NCBI RefSeq assembly: GCF_001500065.1
Contig: NZ_LQIN01000010.1
Coordinates: forward strand, 1-64,000
Reading direction: 5' to 3'
DNA length: 64,000 bases
DNA from: Mycobacterium sp. IS-3022
Lineage (GTDB): Bacteria > Actinomycetota > Actinomycetes > Mycobacteriales > Mycobacteriaceae
The translations under genes and the position numbers were made by a program. This document shows, piece after piece, positions 55,122-64,000 of the stretch (position 1 is its first letter; each line of letters starts with the position of its first letter). The notes beneath the pieces are model-generated. The model had not been told where the DNA came from. It saw only the letters and a list, made by a program, of their open reading frames with translations, and did not search any database.

Positions 55122-56582
55122 GTGGACGAACACGACGAAGGCCTGCATCCCGCGTGGTGGACATTGATCCTCGTGGTCATCATCGCGGCCTCCATCTGGC
55201 TGACGTATGCCTTGTTCCGCGGCAGCTTCAGGTCGACCGAGACGGTCACGCTGACCTCCGATCGGGCGGGTCTGGTGATGGAGACCAACGCCAAGGTCAA
55301 GTTGCGCGGCGTGCAGGTCGGCCGGGTCGCCGAGATCCAGGGCGGCAGCCAGCCGGTGGCGTTGAAGCTGGAGATCGACCAGGACAAGCTGGAGTACATC
55401 CCGGCGAACGTCGAGGCGCAGATCCGGGCCACCACCGTGTTCGGCGCCAAGTTCGTCGACCTGATCTATCCGAGCGACCCCAGCTCGCAACGGCTCTCGG
55501 CCGGTCAGGTGATCGAGTCGCGCAATGTCACCGTCGAGGCCAACACGGTATTCCAGAACGTCGTCGACGTGCTCGAGCAGATCGACCCGGCCAAGCTCAA
55601 CAGCACGTTGTCCGCGCTCGCCCAGGGTGTCCGAGGTCAGGGCGAGCGGATCGGTGAGGCCACCACCGCCGCGAATCAGGTTCTGCTGGAGCTCAATCCG
55701 CGCCACGAGACGGTGACCGCCGACCTGCGCGCGCTGCGGGACTTCAACGACACGTACAGCGTTGCGGCGCAGGACATCCTGACCACGCTCGACGCGGCAA
55801 GTACAACCAGCACCACGATCGCCGCTCGCGCCAGCCAGCTGGACGCGTTGCTGCTGGCCACCATCGGGCTTTCCAACGCCGGCATCAACCTGCTCGCGCC
55901 GAACCAGGCCAACCTGATCAAGGCGATCAACGTGCTGGAGCCGACCACGAACCTGCTTTACAAGTACAGCCCGGAGTACACCTGCCTACTGACCGGCGCG
56001 AAGACGCTGCTGGACACCGGCGGGTACGACGCGCCGGGCGGCAACGGTCGCACGCTGGTGCTCGATGTCGGCCTGGCGCTCGGCGACGACCCGTACCGGT
56101 ACCCCGAGCACCTGCCGATCGTCGGCGCCAAGGGCGGCCCGGGCGGCAAACCCAGTTGTGGCTCGCTGCCCGATGTCGCAAAGAACTGGCCGGTCCGAAA
56201 CCTCGTCACCAACACCGGATTCGGCACCGGAATCGACTGGCGCCCCAACCCGGGCATCGGCTTCCCCGGGTATGCCAACTACCTGCCGGTCACCCGCGCC
56301 GTGCCCGAGCCGCCGAGCGTCCGCAACCTCTTCGGCGGACCCGCGATCGGACCGATCCCGTATCCGGGCGCCCCGGCCTACGGTGCAGATTTGTACGCAG
56401 ACGACGGCACTCCGCTGTGGCCGGGCCTGCCGGCCGCGCCGCCGCCGATGGCGCCGCGCGAGCCCGGTCCCACACCGGGTTCTGAGCCGTTCATCGTGCA
56501 TTCGCCCGCGCAGATGCAGCCCACACCGCTCCGACCGACACCGCTGCCCACCCCGGCCCGACCGGGACCGCCGTTCCCATGA
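55122..56582 (+). CDS. mceA: Mce family protein A
   Basis: A 486-residue MceA: one N-terminal transmembrane helix (about 12-32), an MCE/MlaD domain (about 38-120, TDRAGLVMETNAKVKLRGVQVGRV-like core), a helical Mce region and a Pro-rich tail (from about 440). With MceB-F it forms the hexameric periplasmic tunnel through which lipids reach the YrbE permease. GTG 55122 follows the yrbEB stop by two bases. Its stop is shared with a tiny downstream ORF (ATGA). Confidence 0.92.
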   Translation: MDEHDEGLHPAWWTLILVVIIAASIWLTYALFRGSFRSTETVTLTSDRAGLVMETNAKVKLRGVQVGRVAEIQGGSQPVALKLEIDQDKLEYIPANVEAQIRATTVFGAKFVDLIYPSDPSSQRLSAGQVIESRNVTVEANTVFQNVVDVLEQIDPAKLNSTLSALAQGVRGQGERIGEATTAANQVLLELNPRHETVTADLRALRDFNDTYSVAAQDILTTLDAASTTSTTIAARASQLDALLLATIGLSNAGINLLAPNQANLIKAINVLEPTTNLLYKYSPEYTCLLTGAKTLLDTGGYDAPGGNGRTLVLDVGLALGDDPYRYPEHLPIVGAKGGPGGKPSCGSLPDVAKNWPVRNLVTNTGFGTGIDWRPNPGIGFPGYANYLPVTRAVPEPPSVRNLFGGPAIGPIPYPGAPAYGADLYADDGTPLWPGLPAAPPPMAPREPGPTPGSEPFIVHSPAQMQPTPLRPTPLPTPARPGPPFP

Positions 56583-56640
56583 CCACCAGCGACCGCCAAC
56601 AGAGCAAGCCATGAAAGGAGACGAGCCGTGTCAGGCATGA
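56579..56640 (+). other. Two tiny chained ORFs between mceA and mceB
   Basis: ATG 56579 overlaps the mceA stop and reads 11 codons (MTTSDRQQSKP) to TGA 56614; that stop overlaps ATG 56611, which reads 9 codons (MKGDEPCQA) to TGA 56640, past the mceB GTG at 56628. Each junction is an ATGA overlap. AAAGGAG (56614-56620) in the second ORF is the mceB ribosome-binding site. They may keep ribosomes loaded across the 45-base gap. Confidence 0.4.
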
Positions 56641-57668
56641 CCGCCAGGGTTCGACACGACGCCGTGCGTCTCGGCGTGTTCTTGACTGTGTGCCTGCTCG
56701 GCGTGTTCGGCTTGTTCGCGATCTTCGGGCAGTTGCGCTTCGGGGAAGCCACCAACAGCTACGTAGCCGAGTTCACCAATGTCACCGGTCTGGAGAACGG
56801 CGACTTCGTCCGCATCGCCGGCGTCGAGGTCGGCAAGGTCGAAAACGTTGAGATCCAACCGGATACCACGGCACGGGTCGAGTTCACCGCCGAGAAGTCG
56901 GTGGTGCTGACCGAGGGCAGCAGGGCCGTCATCCGTTATGACGACCTCATCGGCGGCCGCTACCTGGCGCTGGAAGAGGGGGCCGGCGGAATCAAGAAGC
57001 TCGAACCCGGCGGCACGATCCCCTTGGCGCGCACGTCGCCCGCGCTCGACCTCGACGCACTGATCGGTGGTTTCCGGCCGCTGTTCCGGGCGCTGGACCC
57101 AGATCAAGTCAACGCGCTGTCGGGCCAATTGATTTCGGCCCTGCAGGGTCAGGGTGCGACGATCAACTCGTTCCTGGCCCAGACCGCCACGCTGACGAGC
57201 ACGCTGGCCGACCGTGATCGGCTGATCGGCGAGGTCCTGGTCAACCTCAACGTCGTGTTGGGGTCGCTCGGCGACCAGAGCGACCAGTTCGCCAAGGCGG
57301 TCGACGCGCTGACTGAACTGGTGGGAACACTGCAGTCCCGCAAGGAGGACATCAGCAGCGGGGTTGCGTACACCAACGCCGCCGCCGCGAGCATCACCGA
57401 CCTCCTGTCCCAGGCTCGTCCGCCGTTCGCCAAGACGATTCAGGAGACCGACCGCGCGGCCGGAATCGTGGTGGCCGACCACGAGTACTTCGACAACCTG
57501 CTGAACACCCTGCCTGATGCGTATCAAGCGCTGGCGCGGCAAGGCATTTACGGCGACTTCTTCACCTTCTACCTGTGCGACATCGTGCTCAAGCTCAACG
57601 GCAAAGGTGGCCAGCCGGTGTACGTGAAAGTCGCCGGGCAGTCCACCGGGAGGTGTGCGCCGAGGTGA
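56628..57668 (+). CDS. mceB: Mce family protein B
   Basis: A 346-residue MceB with an N-terminal helix (about 15-35, LGVFLTVCLLGVFGLFAIFG), an MCE domain (about 42-120, NVTGLENGDFVRIAGVEVGKVENV) and a helical C-terminal region ending in a Cys-containing tail (STGRCAPR). GTG 56628 has AAAGGAG seven bases upstream. Its stop overlaps mceC (GTGA). Confidence 0.93.
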   Translation: MSGMTARVRHDAVRLGVFLTVCLLGVFGLFAIFGQLRFGEATNSYVAEFTNVTGLENGDFVRIAGVEVGKVENVEIQPDTTARVEFTAEKSVVLTEGSRAVIRYDDLIGGRYLALEEGAGGIKKLEPGGTIPLARTSPALDLDALIGGFRPLFRALDPDQVNALSGQLISALQGQGATINSFLAQTATLTSTLADRDRLIGEVLVNLNVVLGSLGDQSDQFAKAVDALTELVGTLQSRKEDISSGVAYTNAAAASITDLLSQARPPFAKTIQETDRAAGIVVADHEYFDNLLNTLPDAYQALARQGIYGDFFTFYLCDIVLKLNGKGGQPVYVKVAGQSTGRCAPR

Positions 57669-59017
57669 AGTCCTTCTCTGAACGCAACCAAACCGTCATC
57701 GGTGTCATCGGGCTGGTGTTGACGATCGGCATCGTGCTGGGGTCACTGAACTACGATCGGTTGCCGTTCCTGCAGGGCAAGGAGTATTCGGCCTACTTCG
57801 CCGAGGTGGGCGGGCTGACAGTCGGTGAGGCCGTGCATGTTTCGGGGTTCGAGGTGGGTCAGGTCAAGTCCATCGAGTTGGACGGGCCGCGCGCTCTGGT
57901 GAAGTTCACCGTCGCCAAGGACATCCGCCTCGGTGACCGCACCGAGGCGGCGATCAAGACCAAGGGCCTGTTGGGCACGAAGATCCTCGAAGTCACCTCC
58001 CGCGGCGACGGCCGACAAGAGGGCACGATTCCGATGGATCGGACGACGTCTCCGTATCAACTCCCCGATGCGCTGGGCGATCTGGCGACGACGATCAGCG
58101 GCTTGAACACCAACCAGTTGTCCGATTCGTTGCGCGTCTTGGCGGACACGTTCTCCGACACCCCACCGGAGCTGCGGATCGCGGTAGAAGGGGTGGCCCG
58201 GTTCTCCGAGACGTTGAACGAACGCGATGCGCAGCTGAGAGGTCTGCTGGTCAACGCCGACAAGGCCACCACCGTGCTGGCCGAGCGCAGCGGCCAGGTG
58301 GTCAGCCTGATCACCAACACCAATGCGCTGCTGGCCGAGCTCGAAAGCCAAAGCGCCGCACTCGATCAGGTCTCGGGCAACATCTCGGCTCTCAGCGAGC
58401 AGTTGCAGGGCTTCATCGCCGAGAACCGCGAAACCATGCGACCCGCTCTGGACAAGCTCAACGGTGTGTTGACGATCATCGACAACCGCAAGGAACGCCT
58501 GCAGCGGTCGCTGACCTTGCTCACCGACTACTCGATGTCGCTCGGCGAATCGGTGTCGGGCGGTCCGTTCTTCAAGACCTATGTCGCGAACCTGCTGCCC
58601 GGCCAATTCCTGCAGCCGTTCATCGACGCCGCGTTCTCCGATTTGGGTCTGGATCCCAATGTGCGGCTGCCCTCGGAACTGTCCGACCCACAGGTCGGTC
58701 AGCCGGGCACACCGGCGCTGCCGGTGCCGTTCCCGCGCACGGGTCAGGGCGGCGAACCGCGGCTGACCGTTCCCGACGCCATCACCGGCAATCCCGGCGA
58801 CCAGCCGTGCGGATTGCCCGGCTTGCCGTTGCCCGGCCCCGGCTGCTACCCGTACCGCCAGCCGCCGCCGGCGCCGCCGCCCGGAGGACCGCCACCGGGT
58901 CCGCCCGCCGCGGCGCCACCGGGGCTGCAGTCGACGCCTGAGCCGACTCCCGCACCGGTGCTGATGCCCGCTCCCGGTGGGGTATCCCACGGTGCACCCG
59001 CGGAGGCCGGACAGTGA
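57665..59017 (+). CDS. mceC: Mce family protein C
   Basis: A 450-residue MceC: helix at about 8-26, MCE domain (about 38-115, VGGLTVGEAVHVSGFEVGQVKSI), helical region, and a long Pro-rich C-terminus (about 385-450) typical of MceC. GTG 57665 overlaps the mceB stop by four bases. Its TGA is shared with mceD. Confidence 0.93.
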   Translation: MKSFSERNQTVIGVIGLVLTIGIVLGSLNYDRLPFLQGKEYSAYFAEVGGLTVGEAVHVSGFEVGQVKSIELDGPRALVKFTVAKDIRLGDRTEAAIKTKGLLGTKILEVTSRGDGRQEGTIPMDRTTSPYQLPDALGDLATTISGLNTNQLSDSLRVLADTFSDTPPELRIAVEGVARFSETLNERDAQLRGLLVNADKATTVLAERSGQVVSLITNTNALLAELESQSAALDQVSGNISALSEQLQGFIAENRETMRPALDKLNGVLTIIDNRKERLQRSLTLLTDYSMSLGESVSGGPFFKTYVANLLPGQFLQPFIDAAFSDLGLDPNVRLPSELSDPQVGQPGTPALPVPFPRTGQGGEPRLTVPDAITGNPGDQPCGLPGLPLPGPGCYPYRQPPPAPPPGGPPPGPPAAAPPGLQSTPEPTPAPVLMPAPGGVSHGAPAEAGQ

Positions 59018-60345
59018 CGCGCACCGCGAGGAACATCTTGGCCATCGCGTTGGTCGTGATACTGGCCGGCGGCGCGATCGTGCTGTTGCGCACCGTCGAA
59101 CGGGTCGACCGCACCCACGTCGTCGCGTACTTCGAGAACGCCAACGGCATCTACCCCGGCGATGACGTCAACATCCTCGGTGTCGGCGTAGGCAGGATCG
59201 AGTCGATCGAGCCGCAGCCCGAGCGGGTCAAGATCTCGTTCTGGTACGACAGCAAGTACAAGGTTCCGGCCGACGCCAAGGCCGCGATCCTGTCGCCGAC
59301 GCTGGTGACCGCGCGCAGCATTCAGCTCACCCCGGCCTACACCGGCGGTCCTGTGATGAAGGACGACGCGGTCATTCCGCGGGAGCGCACCGCCGTTCCG
59401 GTGGAGTGGGACGAGGTCCGCCAACAGTTGGAGAAGCTGGCCGAAACACTGCAGCCGACCGAGCCGGGCGGAGTGAGCCCGCTGGGCTCGGTCATCAACA
59501 CGACCGCCGACAACCTGCGCGGTGAAGGCGCCAACATCCGCGACACCGTCATCAAGCTGTCGCAGGCGGTGACGGCACTGGGTGATCACAGCACCGACAT
59601 CTTCTCCACCGTCAAGAATTTGGCGATTTTGGTGTCGGCGCTGCAGGACAGCACCGACGTGATGCGCCAGCTCAATCAGAACCTGGCGACGGTGACCGGC
59701 CTGCTCGCCAACGACCCCGACGAAGTCGCCAACGCGGTGCGCGACCTCAACAACGTCGTCGGAGAGGTCCAGACCTTCGTCGCCGACAATCGCGAATCGC
59801 TGGGCACCACGTCGGACAAGTTGGCCGGGGTGACGCAGGCACTGACCGACAGCCTCGCCGATGTCAAACAGTTCCTGCACGTGGCGCCCAACACGTTGCA
59901 GAACTACGTGAACATCTGGCAGCCGGCCCAGGGGGCCGTCAGCAGCGTGCCGATGCTCAACAACTTCGCCAATCCGATCTCGTTCCTGTGCGGCGGTATT
60001 CAGGCGGCGTCACGGCTGGGCGCCGAGGAGTCGGCGAAGCTGTGTGTGCAGTATCTGGCGCCGATCCTCAAGAACCGCCAGTACAACTTCCTGCCCATCA
60101 TGCAGAACGTCTTCGTCGGCGCCTCGACGCGGCCGAACGAGCTGACCTACAGCGAGGACTGGTTGCGACCGAACTACATTCCGCCGCAACCTGTTCCGCC
60201 TTCAGCGCCACCGCCGGACGCAGGACCGCCGCCGTCGGCCCCGCCCGCGGGTCCGCCGTTGGCCGCGGAAAGCGGGGGGACCGTCACGCCGAACCCGGCC
60301 GACGGCCTGCACGGGTTGATGGTGCCGCCGGGGGTGGGACCATGA
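59014..60345 (+). CDS. mceD: Mce family protein D
   Basis: A 443-residue MceD: N-terminal helix (about 7-24), MCE domain (about 32-115, NANGIYPGDDVNILGVGVGRIESI), helical core and Pro-rich tail (PPQPVPPSAPPPDAGPPPS). GTG 59014 overlaps the mceC stop; its TGA overlaps the mceE ATG. Closely packed starts and stops imply one transcript and fixed stoichiometry. Confidence 0.93.
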   Translation: MTRTARNILAIALVVILAGGAIVLLRTVERVDRTHVVAYFENANGIYPGDDVNILGVGVGRIESIEPQPERVKISFWYDSKYKVPADAKAAILSPTLVTARSIQLTPAYTGGPVMKDDAVIPRERTAVPVEWDEVRQQLEKLAETLQPTEPGGVSPLGSVINTTADNLRGEGANIRDTVIKLSQAVTALGDHSTDIFSTVKNLAILVSALQDSTDVMRQLNQNLATVTGLLANDPDEVANAVRDLNNVVGEVQTFVADNRESLGTTSDKLAGVTQALTDSLADVKQFLHVAPNTLQNYVNIWQPAQGAVSSVPMLNNFANPISFLCGGIQAASRLGAEESAKLCVQYLAPILKNRQYNFLPIMQNVFVGASTRPNELTYSEDWLRPNYIPPQPVPPSAPPPDAGPPPSAPPAGPPLAAESGGTVTPNPADGLHGLMVPPGVGP

Positions 60346-61496
60346 TGCGGCGCAGGGTCTTTCGCAGGGTGGCCGTCGTGGTCGTGTCGGCCGGCCTGCT
60401 GTCCGGCTGTTCGGACTGGCGGGGGCTGAACTCGCTTCCACTGCCGGGCGGTGAGGGCACGGGGCCGAACGCGTTCACCATTCAGGCGCAGATGCCCGAC
60501 GTGGACAACATCGAACCGAACTCCCGCGTCCGGGTCGCAGACGTGAATGTCGGCCACGTGACGAAGATCGAGCGTCAGAACTGGCACGCGCTGGTGACGA
60601 TGAAGCTCAACGGCGACGTCGAGCTGCCCGCGAACGCGACGGCGAAGCTCGGGCTGACAAGCCTGTTGGGTTCCCTACACATCGAATTGGCGCCGCCGAC
60701 CGACGTGCCGCCGCAAGGAAAGCTGAAAGAAGGCTCGCTGATTCCGTTGGCGTCGTCGAGTTCCTATCCGAGCACCGAGCAGGCGCTGGCCGCCGTGGCA
60801 CTGCTGCTCAACGGCGGCGGCATCGGCAACATCGGTGACATCACCGAGGCGCTGAGCGTCGCGTTCGCCGGTCGCGAGAACGACCTACGGAGCCTGATCG
60901 AGCAGCTCGACATCGCGATCGGCCATCTCGACGACCAGAAACAGGACATCATCGACGCGACGGAGAGCCTGAACAATCTGATCGGGCAGTTCGCGGCGCA
61001 GAAACCCGTGGTGGACAAGGCATTACGGACGGTGCCCGACGCGTTGGCCGTGCTGCGGGATCAACGGCAGAACCTGGCGGAGGCGCTGACCCAGCTCGGC
61101 AGGTTCAGCGCGCTGGCCGCCGACTCGGTCAACCAGACCAAGGAAGCTCTGGTGCAGGAGCTCAAGGACCTCGGCGTGGTGCTGCAGGAACTGGCCGATG
61201 CCGGTCCGGCGCTGACCCGCGCGCTGAGCTTCTTGCCCACCTTCCCGTTCCCCAAGGAAACGTTGACGAACTGGATGCGCGGCGACTACGCGAACCTGAC
61301 GCTGGTCGTCGACCTGACGTTGAGCCGAATCGATTCCGGGTTCTTCACCGGGTCGCGGTTCGAGTGCAACCTGACCTGGCTGGAGCTGCAGTGGGGCCGC
61401 ACCATCGGCCAGTTCCCCAGCCCGTGCAACCACAACGTGCCGCCACCGGGGGGCAACCCGTTGGTGGCTCCATACCGCTGGGACCAGGGGCCCTAG
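60342..61496 (+). CDS. mceE: Mce family lipoprotein E (LprN-like)
   Basis: A 384-residue MceE with a signal peptide and lipobox (LLSGC, Cys22), so it is a lipoprotein as usual for the E position. The MCE domain follows (about 45-130, VDNIEPNSRVRVADVNVGHVTKIE) and a helical region; the C-terminus carries a CNLTWLELQWGRTIGQFPSPCN element with two Cys. ATG 60342 overlaps the mceD stop by four bases. Confidence 0.93.
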   Translation: MMRRRVFRRVAVVVVSAGLLSGCSDWRGLNSLPLPGGEGTGPNAFTIQAQMPDVDNIEPNSRVRVADVNVGHVTKIERQNWHALVTMKLNGDVELPANATAKLGLTSLLGSLHIELAPPTDVPPQGKLKEGSLIPLASSSSYPSTEQALAAVALLLNGGGIGNIGDITEALSVAFAGRENDLRSLIEQLDIAIGHLDDQKQDIIDATESLNNLIGQFAAQKPVVDKALRTVPDALAVLRDQRQNLAEALTQLGRFSALAADSVNQTKEALVQELKDLGVVLQELADAGPALTRALSFLPTFPFPKETLTNWMRGDYANLTLVVDLTLSRIDSGFFTGSRFECNLTWLELQWGRTIGQFPSPCNHNVPPPGGNPLVAPYRWDQGP

Positions 61497-61497
61497 C

Positions 61498-62997
61498 ATG
61501 CGAATGACACGGCAAATCCTCATTCAGATGGCGATCTTCTCCGTCATCGCGATCATCGCGCTCGTGGTCATGGTCTTCGGGTACATGCGGTTGCCGACCC
61601 TGCTCGGCGTCGGGCAGTACCGCGTGACCCTCGAGTTGCCCGAGACGGGCGGGCTGTATCCGCGGGGCAACGTCACCTATCGCGGCGTGCAGGTCGGCGA
61701 GGTGAAAAGCGTCGAGCTCACCGACACAGGAGTCAAGGCGGTGCTGTCGCTGAACTCCGACGTCAGAATCCCCGCCGACCTCGAAGCCGAGGTACACAGC
61801 GTCTCCGCCGTCGGCGAGCAGTTCGTCCAGTTGCTTCCGCGCAGCGGCGACGGTCCGGAGTTGCGGGACGGCGACGTGATCCCGGTGCAGCGCGCGACGA
61901 TTCCGACCGACATCAACACGGTGCTCGACGATACGGCTCGGGGGCTGCAGGCGATCCCGCAGGAGAACCTGAAGACCGTCGTCGACGAGGCCTACCTCGC
62001 GGTCGGCGGGCTGGGGCCGGAACTACGCCGGCTGGTCGCCGGCAGCGCCACGCTGGCCATCGACGCCCGCAAGAATCTCGACCCGCTGACCACCCTGATC
62101 GACCAGTCCAAGCCGGTGCTGGACACCCAGACCGAGACCGGGGGCTCGATCCTGGCGTGGGCCGCGAATCTGGCGAGCATCACCGGTCAGTTGCAAAGCC
62201 AGGACCCGGCGGTGGCGGGGATCCTTGCCAAGGGGCCGGGCGCTGCCGACGAGGTGCGGGCGCTGTTCGACCGGCTGCAGCCCACGCTTCCGATCGTGTT
62301 GGCCAACCTGGTCAGCATCGGAGAGGTCGCCGTCGACTATCACCCGAGCCTCGAGCAGCTGCTGGTGTTGTTGCCACAGGGCACCGCGGTCACGCAGGCC
62401 GTCGGCGTGCACAAGCGCAACACCAAGCAGGACTACGAAGGCGATGCCCTGATCTTCAACCTGAACGCGATCCTGCCCGCGTTCCCGGCGCCGCTGCCGC
62501 TGCCGCCGCAGAATCTGCCGCCGCCGTGCACAACCGGGTTCCTGCCCGCGCAGCAGCAGCGGGTGCCGACCTTCGAGGACTATCCCGACCGGCCGCAGGG
62601 CGATCTCTACTGCCGGACGCCGCAGGACGCGCCGTTCAACGTCCGCGGCGCCCGCAACCTGCCGTGCATCACCGTGCCGGGCAAGCGCGCCCCGACGTGG
62701 CAGCAGTGCGAGAGCGACGAGCAGTACGTGCCGCTCAACGACGGCTACAACTGGAAGGGCGATCCGAACGCCACCCTGTCGGGGCAGCCCATCCCGCACG
62801 TGCCGCCCGATGTACCGGTGGCGATAACGCCTCCTCCGCCGGGTACGCCGCCGCTACCCGTCGCGGCCGTCGAGTATGACCCGGCGACCGGCAAATACGT
62901 CGGCCCGGACGGCAAGGTGTACACCCAGTCCAACCTGGCGGCAGGCGCATCGGGGGAGCGGCCGTGGCAGTCGATGCTCATCCCGCCGGGCGGCTGA
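61498..62997 (+). CDS. mceF: Mce family protein F
   Basis: A 499-residue MceF: helix at about 10-28 (MAIFSVIAIIALVVMVFGY), MCE domain (about 40-125, ETGGLYPRGNVTYRGVQVGEVKSV), helical region, and a C-terminal soluble part with several Cys (PPPCTTG, LYCRTP, LPCITVP, WQQCESD) and the motif EYDPATGKYVGPDGKVY typical of MceF. ATG 61498 follows the mceE stop by one base. Confidence 0.93.
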   Translation: MRMTRQILIQMAIFSVIAIIALVVMVFGYMRLPTLLGVGQYRVTLELPETGGLYPRGNVTYRGVQVGEVKSVELTDTGVKAVLSLNSDVRIPADLEAEVHSVSAVGEQFVQLLPRSGDGPELRDGDVIPVQRATIPTDINTVLDDTARGLQAIPQENLKTVVDEAYLAVGGLGPELRRLVAGSATLAIDARKNLDPLTTLIDQSKPVLDTQTETGGSILAWAANLASITGQLQSQDPAVAGILAKGPGAADEVRALFDRLQPTLPIVLANLVSIGEVAVDYHPSLEQLLVLLPQGTAVTQAVGVHKRNTKQDYEGDALIFNLNAILPAFPAPLPLPPQNLPPPCTTGFLPAQQQRVPTFEDYPDRPQGDLYCRTPQDAPFNVRGARNLPCITVPGKRAPTWQQCESDEQYVPLNDGYNWKGDPNATLSGQPIPHVPPDVPVAITPPPPGTPPLPVAAVEYDPATGKYVGPDGKVYTQSNLAAGASGERPWQSMLIPPGG

Positions 62998-63070
62998 GGG
63001 GACAGCCTCCGACGATAGGGTGTCGGGCACGTAGGTTTGGCTTGAGCCGACCTGTACCTGACCCAGACCT

Positions 63071-63082
63071 GGCCCGCGGGCC
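63071..63082. repeat. 12-bp palindrome GGCCCGCGGGCC upstream of the Mce-associated gene
   Basis: A perfect 12-bp palindrome in the 99-base gap between mceF and the first Mce-associated gene, 15 bases before its ATG. It could form a small hairpin that attenuates or stabilises the transcript, or bind a regulator. The rest of the gap shows nothing else. Confidence 0.3.
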
Positions 63083-63096
63083 GTAGAGGAACGTAG

Positions 63097-63768
63097 ATGG
63101 CAGACGAGACCACTCCCGCCGAGGAGAAGGCGGGCGAGTCCACATCCGAGGTCGATGCCGCAGCGGACGGTGACGAGACCACCACATCGGTCACTGAACC
63201 GGCTGAAGACGTCGGTGACGTCGAGGATTACGACGTCGAGGCCGCCGACGACACCGCTACACCCGCCTCGACCAAGCCGCGGATGTCGCATGTGCGGCTG
63301 GCGACCATCGCGGGTCTCGTGCTCGTGCTGGCGCTCGGAGGTCTGACCGGTTGGCTCGGTTACCGGGCATATGAATCGCGACAGGCCGAGGACCTGCGGA
63401 ACCTCTTCCTGCAGGTCGGGCGGCAGGGCGCGTTGAACTTGACGACGATCAACCACGAGCACGTCGAGGCCGACGTGCAGCGGGTCCTCGATTCGTCGAC
63501 CGGGACGTTCTATGACGACTTCCAGCAGCGTGCGGCGCCGTTCGTCGAGGTCGTCAAGCAGGCGAAGTCCAAGTCGGAGGGCACGATCTCGGAGGCGGGG
63601 CTGGAGACGTACTCCGACGACGAGGCGCAGGTGCTGGTGGCGGTGACCGTCAACACGACGAACGCCGGAGCGCCCGAGCAGCAACCGCGAGCGTGGAGGA
63701 TGAGGATCTCGGTCCAGAAGACCGGCGACGATGAGGCCAAGGTCTCGAATGTGGAGTTCGTACCGTGA
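63097..63768 (+). CDS. Mce-associated membrane protein (Mam family)
   Basis: A 223-residue protein: a strongly acidic N-terminal region (about 1-62), one transmembrane helix (about 67-88, LATIAGLVLVLALGGLTGWL), and an extracytoplasmic domain with a NTF2-like fold typical of Mam proteins (RVLDSSTGTFYDDFQQRAAPFVEVVKQAKSKSEGTISEAGLE). These proteins stabilise the Mce complex. ATG 63097 has AGAGGA upstream (63086-63091). Its stop overlaps the next gene (GTGA). Confidence 0.88.
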   Translation: MADETTPAEEKAGESTSEVDAAADGDETTTSVTEPAEDVGDVEDYDVEAADDTATPASTKPRMSHVRLATIAGLVLVLALGGLTGWLGYRAYESRQAEDLRNLFLQVGRQGALNLTTINHEHVEADVQRVLDSSTGTFYDDFQQRAAPFVEVVKQAKSKSEGTISEAGLETYSDDEAQVLVAVTVNTTNAGAPEQQPRAWRMRISVQKTGDDEAKVSNVEFVP

Positions 63769-64000
63769 GTAGTAGACACAGGCTGCCCAAGCGCGCCAAG
63801 AGCGCCGACGCCACCGCTGGTGATCCGGTCGAGGAAGCCACCGACCAGCAGACCGAAGCGGTGGAGCTGACCGAGTCCGCCGCCGTGGAGGAGTCGAATC
63901 CCACGGAGCCCGGCACGGCGGAGCCCGCCGAGTCCGCCGCTGAGCCTTCCGCCACGGATACCGCCGCCGCCGAGCCCGCCACCGCGGAGCCCGCCGCCAC
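63765..64000 (+). CDS. Second Mce-associated protein, 3' end outside window
   Basis: GTG 63765 overlaps the preceding stop by four bases and the frame remains open to the end of the window. Seen: a basic start (SSRHRLPKRAKSADA) and an acidic Ala/Glu/Pro/Thr-rich repeat region (TEPGTAEPAESAAEPS, AAAEPATAEPAA). The second gene after mceF is usually another Mam protein with a helix and a soluble domain, expected beyond the window; that is inference. Confidence 0.75.
   Translation, partial: MSSRHRLPKRAKSADATAGDPVEEATDQQTEAVELTESAAVEESNPTEPGTAEPAESAAEPSATDTAAAEPATAEPAA

Noticed and set aside
57743..58990. 415-codon open frame antisense to mceC
   Set aside because: mceC has the helix, MCE domain and Pro tail; the antisense frame is a GC artefact.

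Overview
The window is high-GC actinobacterial DNA and reads as a fast-growing Mycobacterium (Mycolicibacterium-like) chromosome. The gene order metB, greA, mca, Rv1083/Rv1084/Rv1085c/Rv1086 homologues, coaA, glyA, desA2, phoH2, fum, glpX, Rv1100/Rv1101c homologues, 3beta-HSD (Rv1106c), xseB-xseA, Rv1109c, ispH, Rv1111c, ychF and an Rv1120c-type cyclase is the M. tuberculosis Rv1078-Rv1120c order as I remember it, without PE_PGRS genes and with extra genes in the gaps. No rRNA, tRNA, CRISPR array or intact insertion sequence was seen.

Layout. 1-19 kb is mostly housekeeping: a proline/glycine-rich membrane protein cut by the window edge, a glutaryl-CoA-type acyl-CoA dehydrogenase, methionine synthesis (metB), transcript cleavage factor GreA behind an unusually structured leader, mycothiol conjugate amidase, a thioredoxin-fold protein with no normal start codon, a short-chain cis-prenyl transferase, pantothenate kinase, a long-form serine hydroxymethyltransferase, acyl-ACP desaturase DesA2, and PhoH2 preceded by a short overlapping ORF (phoAT-like). 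19-26 kb holds a 927-residue LuxR-type ATPase regulator, fumarase, fructose-bisphosphatase and a dienelactone hydrolase-like protein. 27-40 kb is accessory: an SDR pair and an SRPBCC protein flanking a KstR-type operator, then a sulfur island (SulP transporter, formylglycine-generating enzyme, HAD phosphatase, Cys-type sulfatase, Tat-lipoprotein alkylsulfatase), then a 3beta-HSD gene with a second KstR-type operator.

40-50 kb returns to conserved genes (xseBA, ispH, ychF). Just after ychF there is a scar: a second copy of the last seven ychF codons, a truncated glyoxalase fragment and a YefM/RelE-type toxin-antitoxin pair. 50-64 kb carries a divergent alpha/beta-hydrolase and TetR pair, then a complete mce operon (yrbEA, yrbEB, mceA-F and two Mce-associated genes, the last cut by the window end) behind an ECF-sigma-like promoter.

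The genes suggest an environmental mycobacterium that takes up lipids and sterols (Mce transporter, KstR-type operators, 3beta-HSD, SDRs) and scavenges sulfate esters: an exported alkylsulfatase and a formylglycine sulfatase would release sulfate and SulP would import it. Functions are inferred from motifs and remembered homologues; no database search was run.
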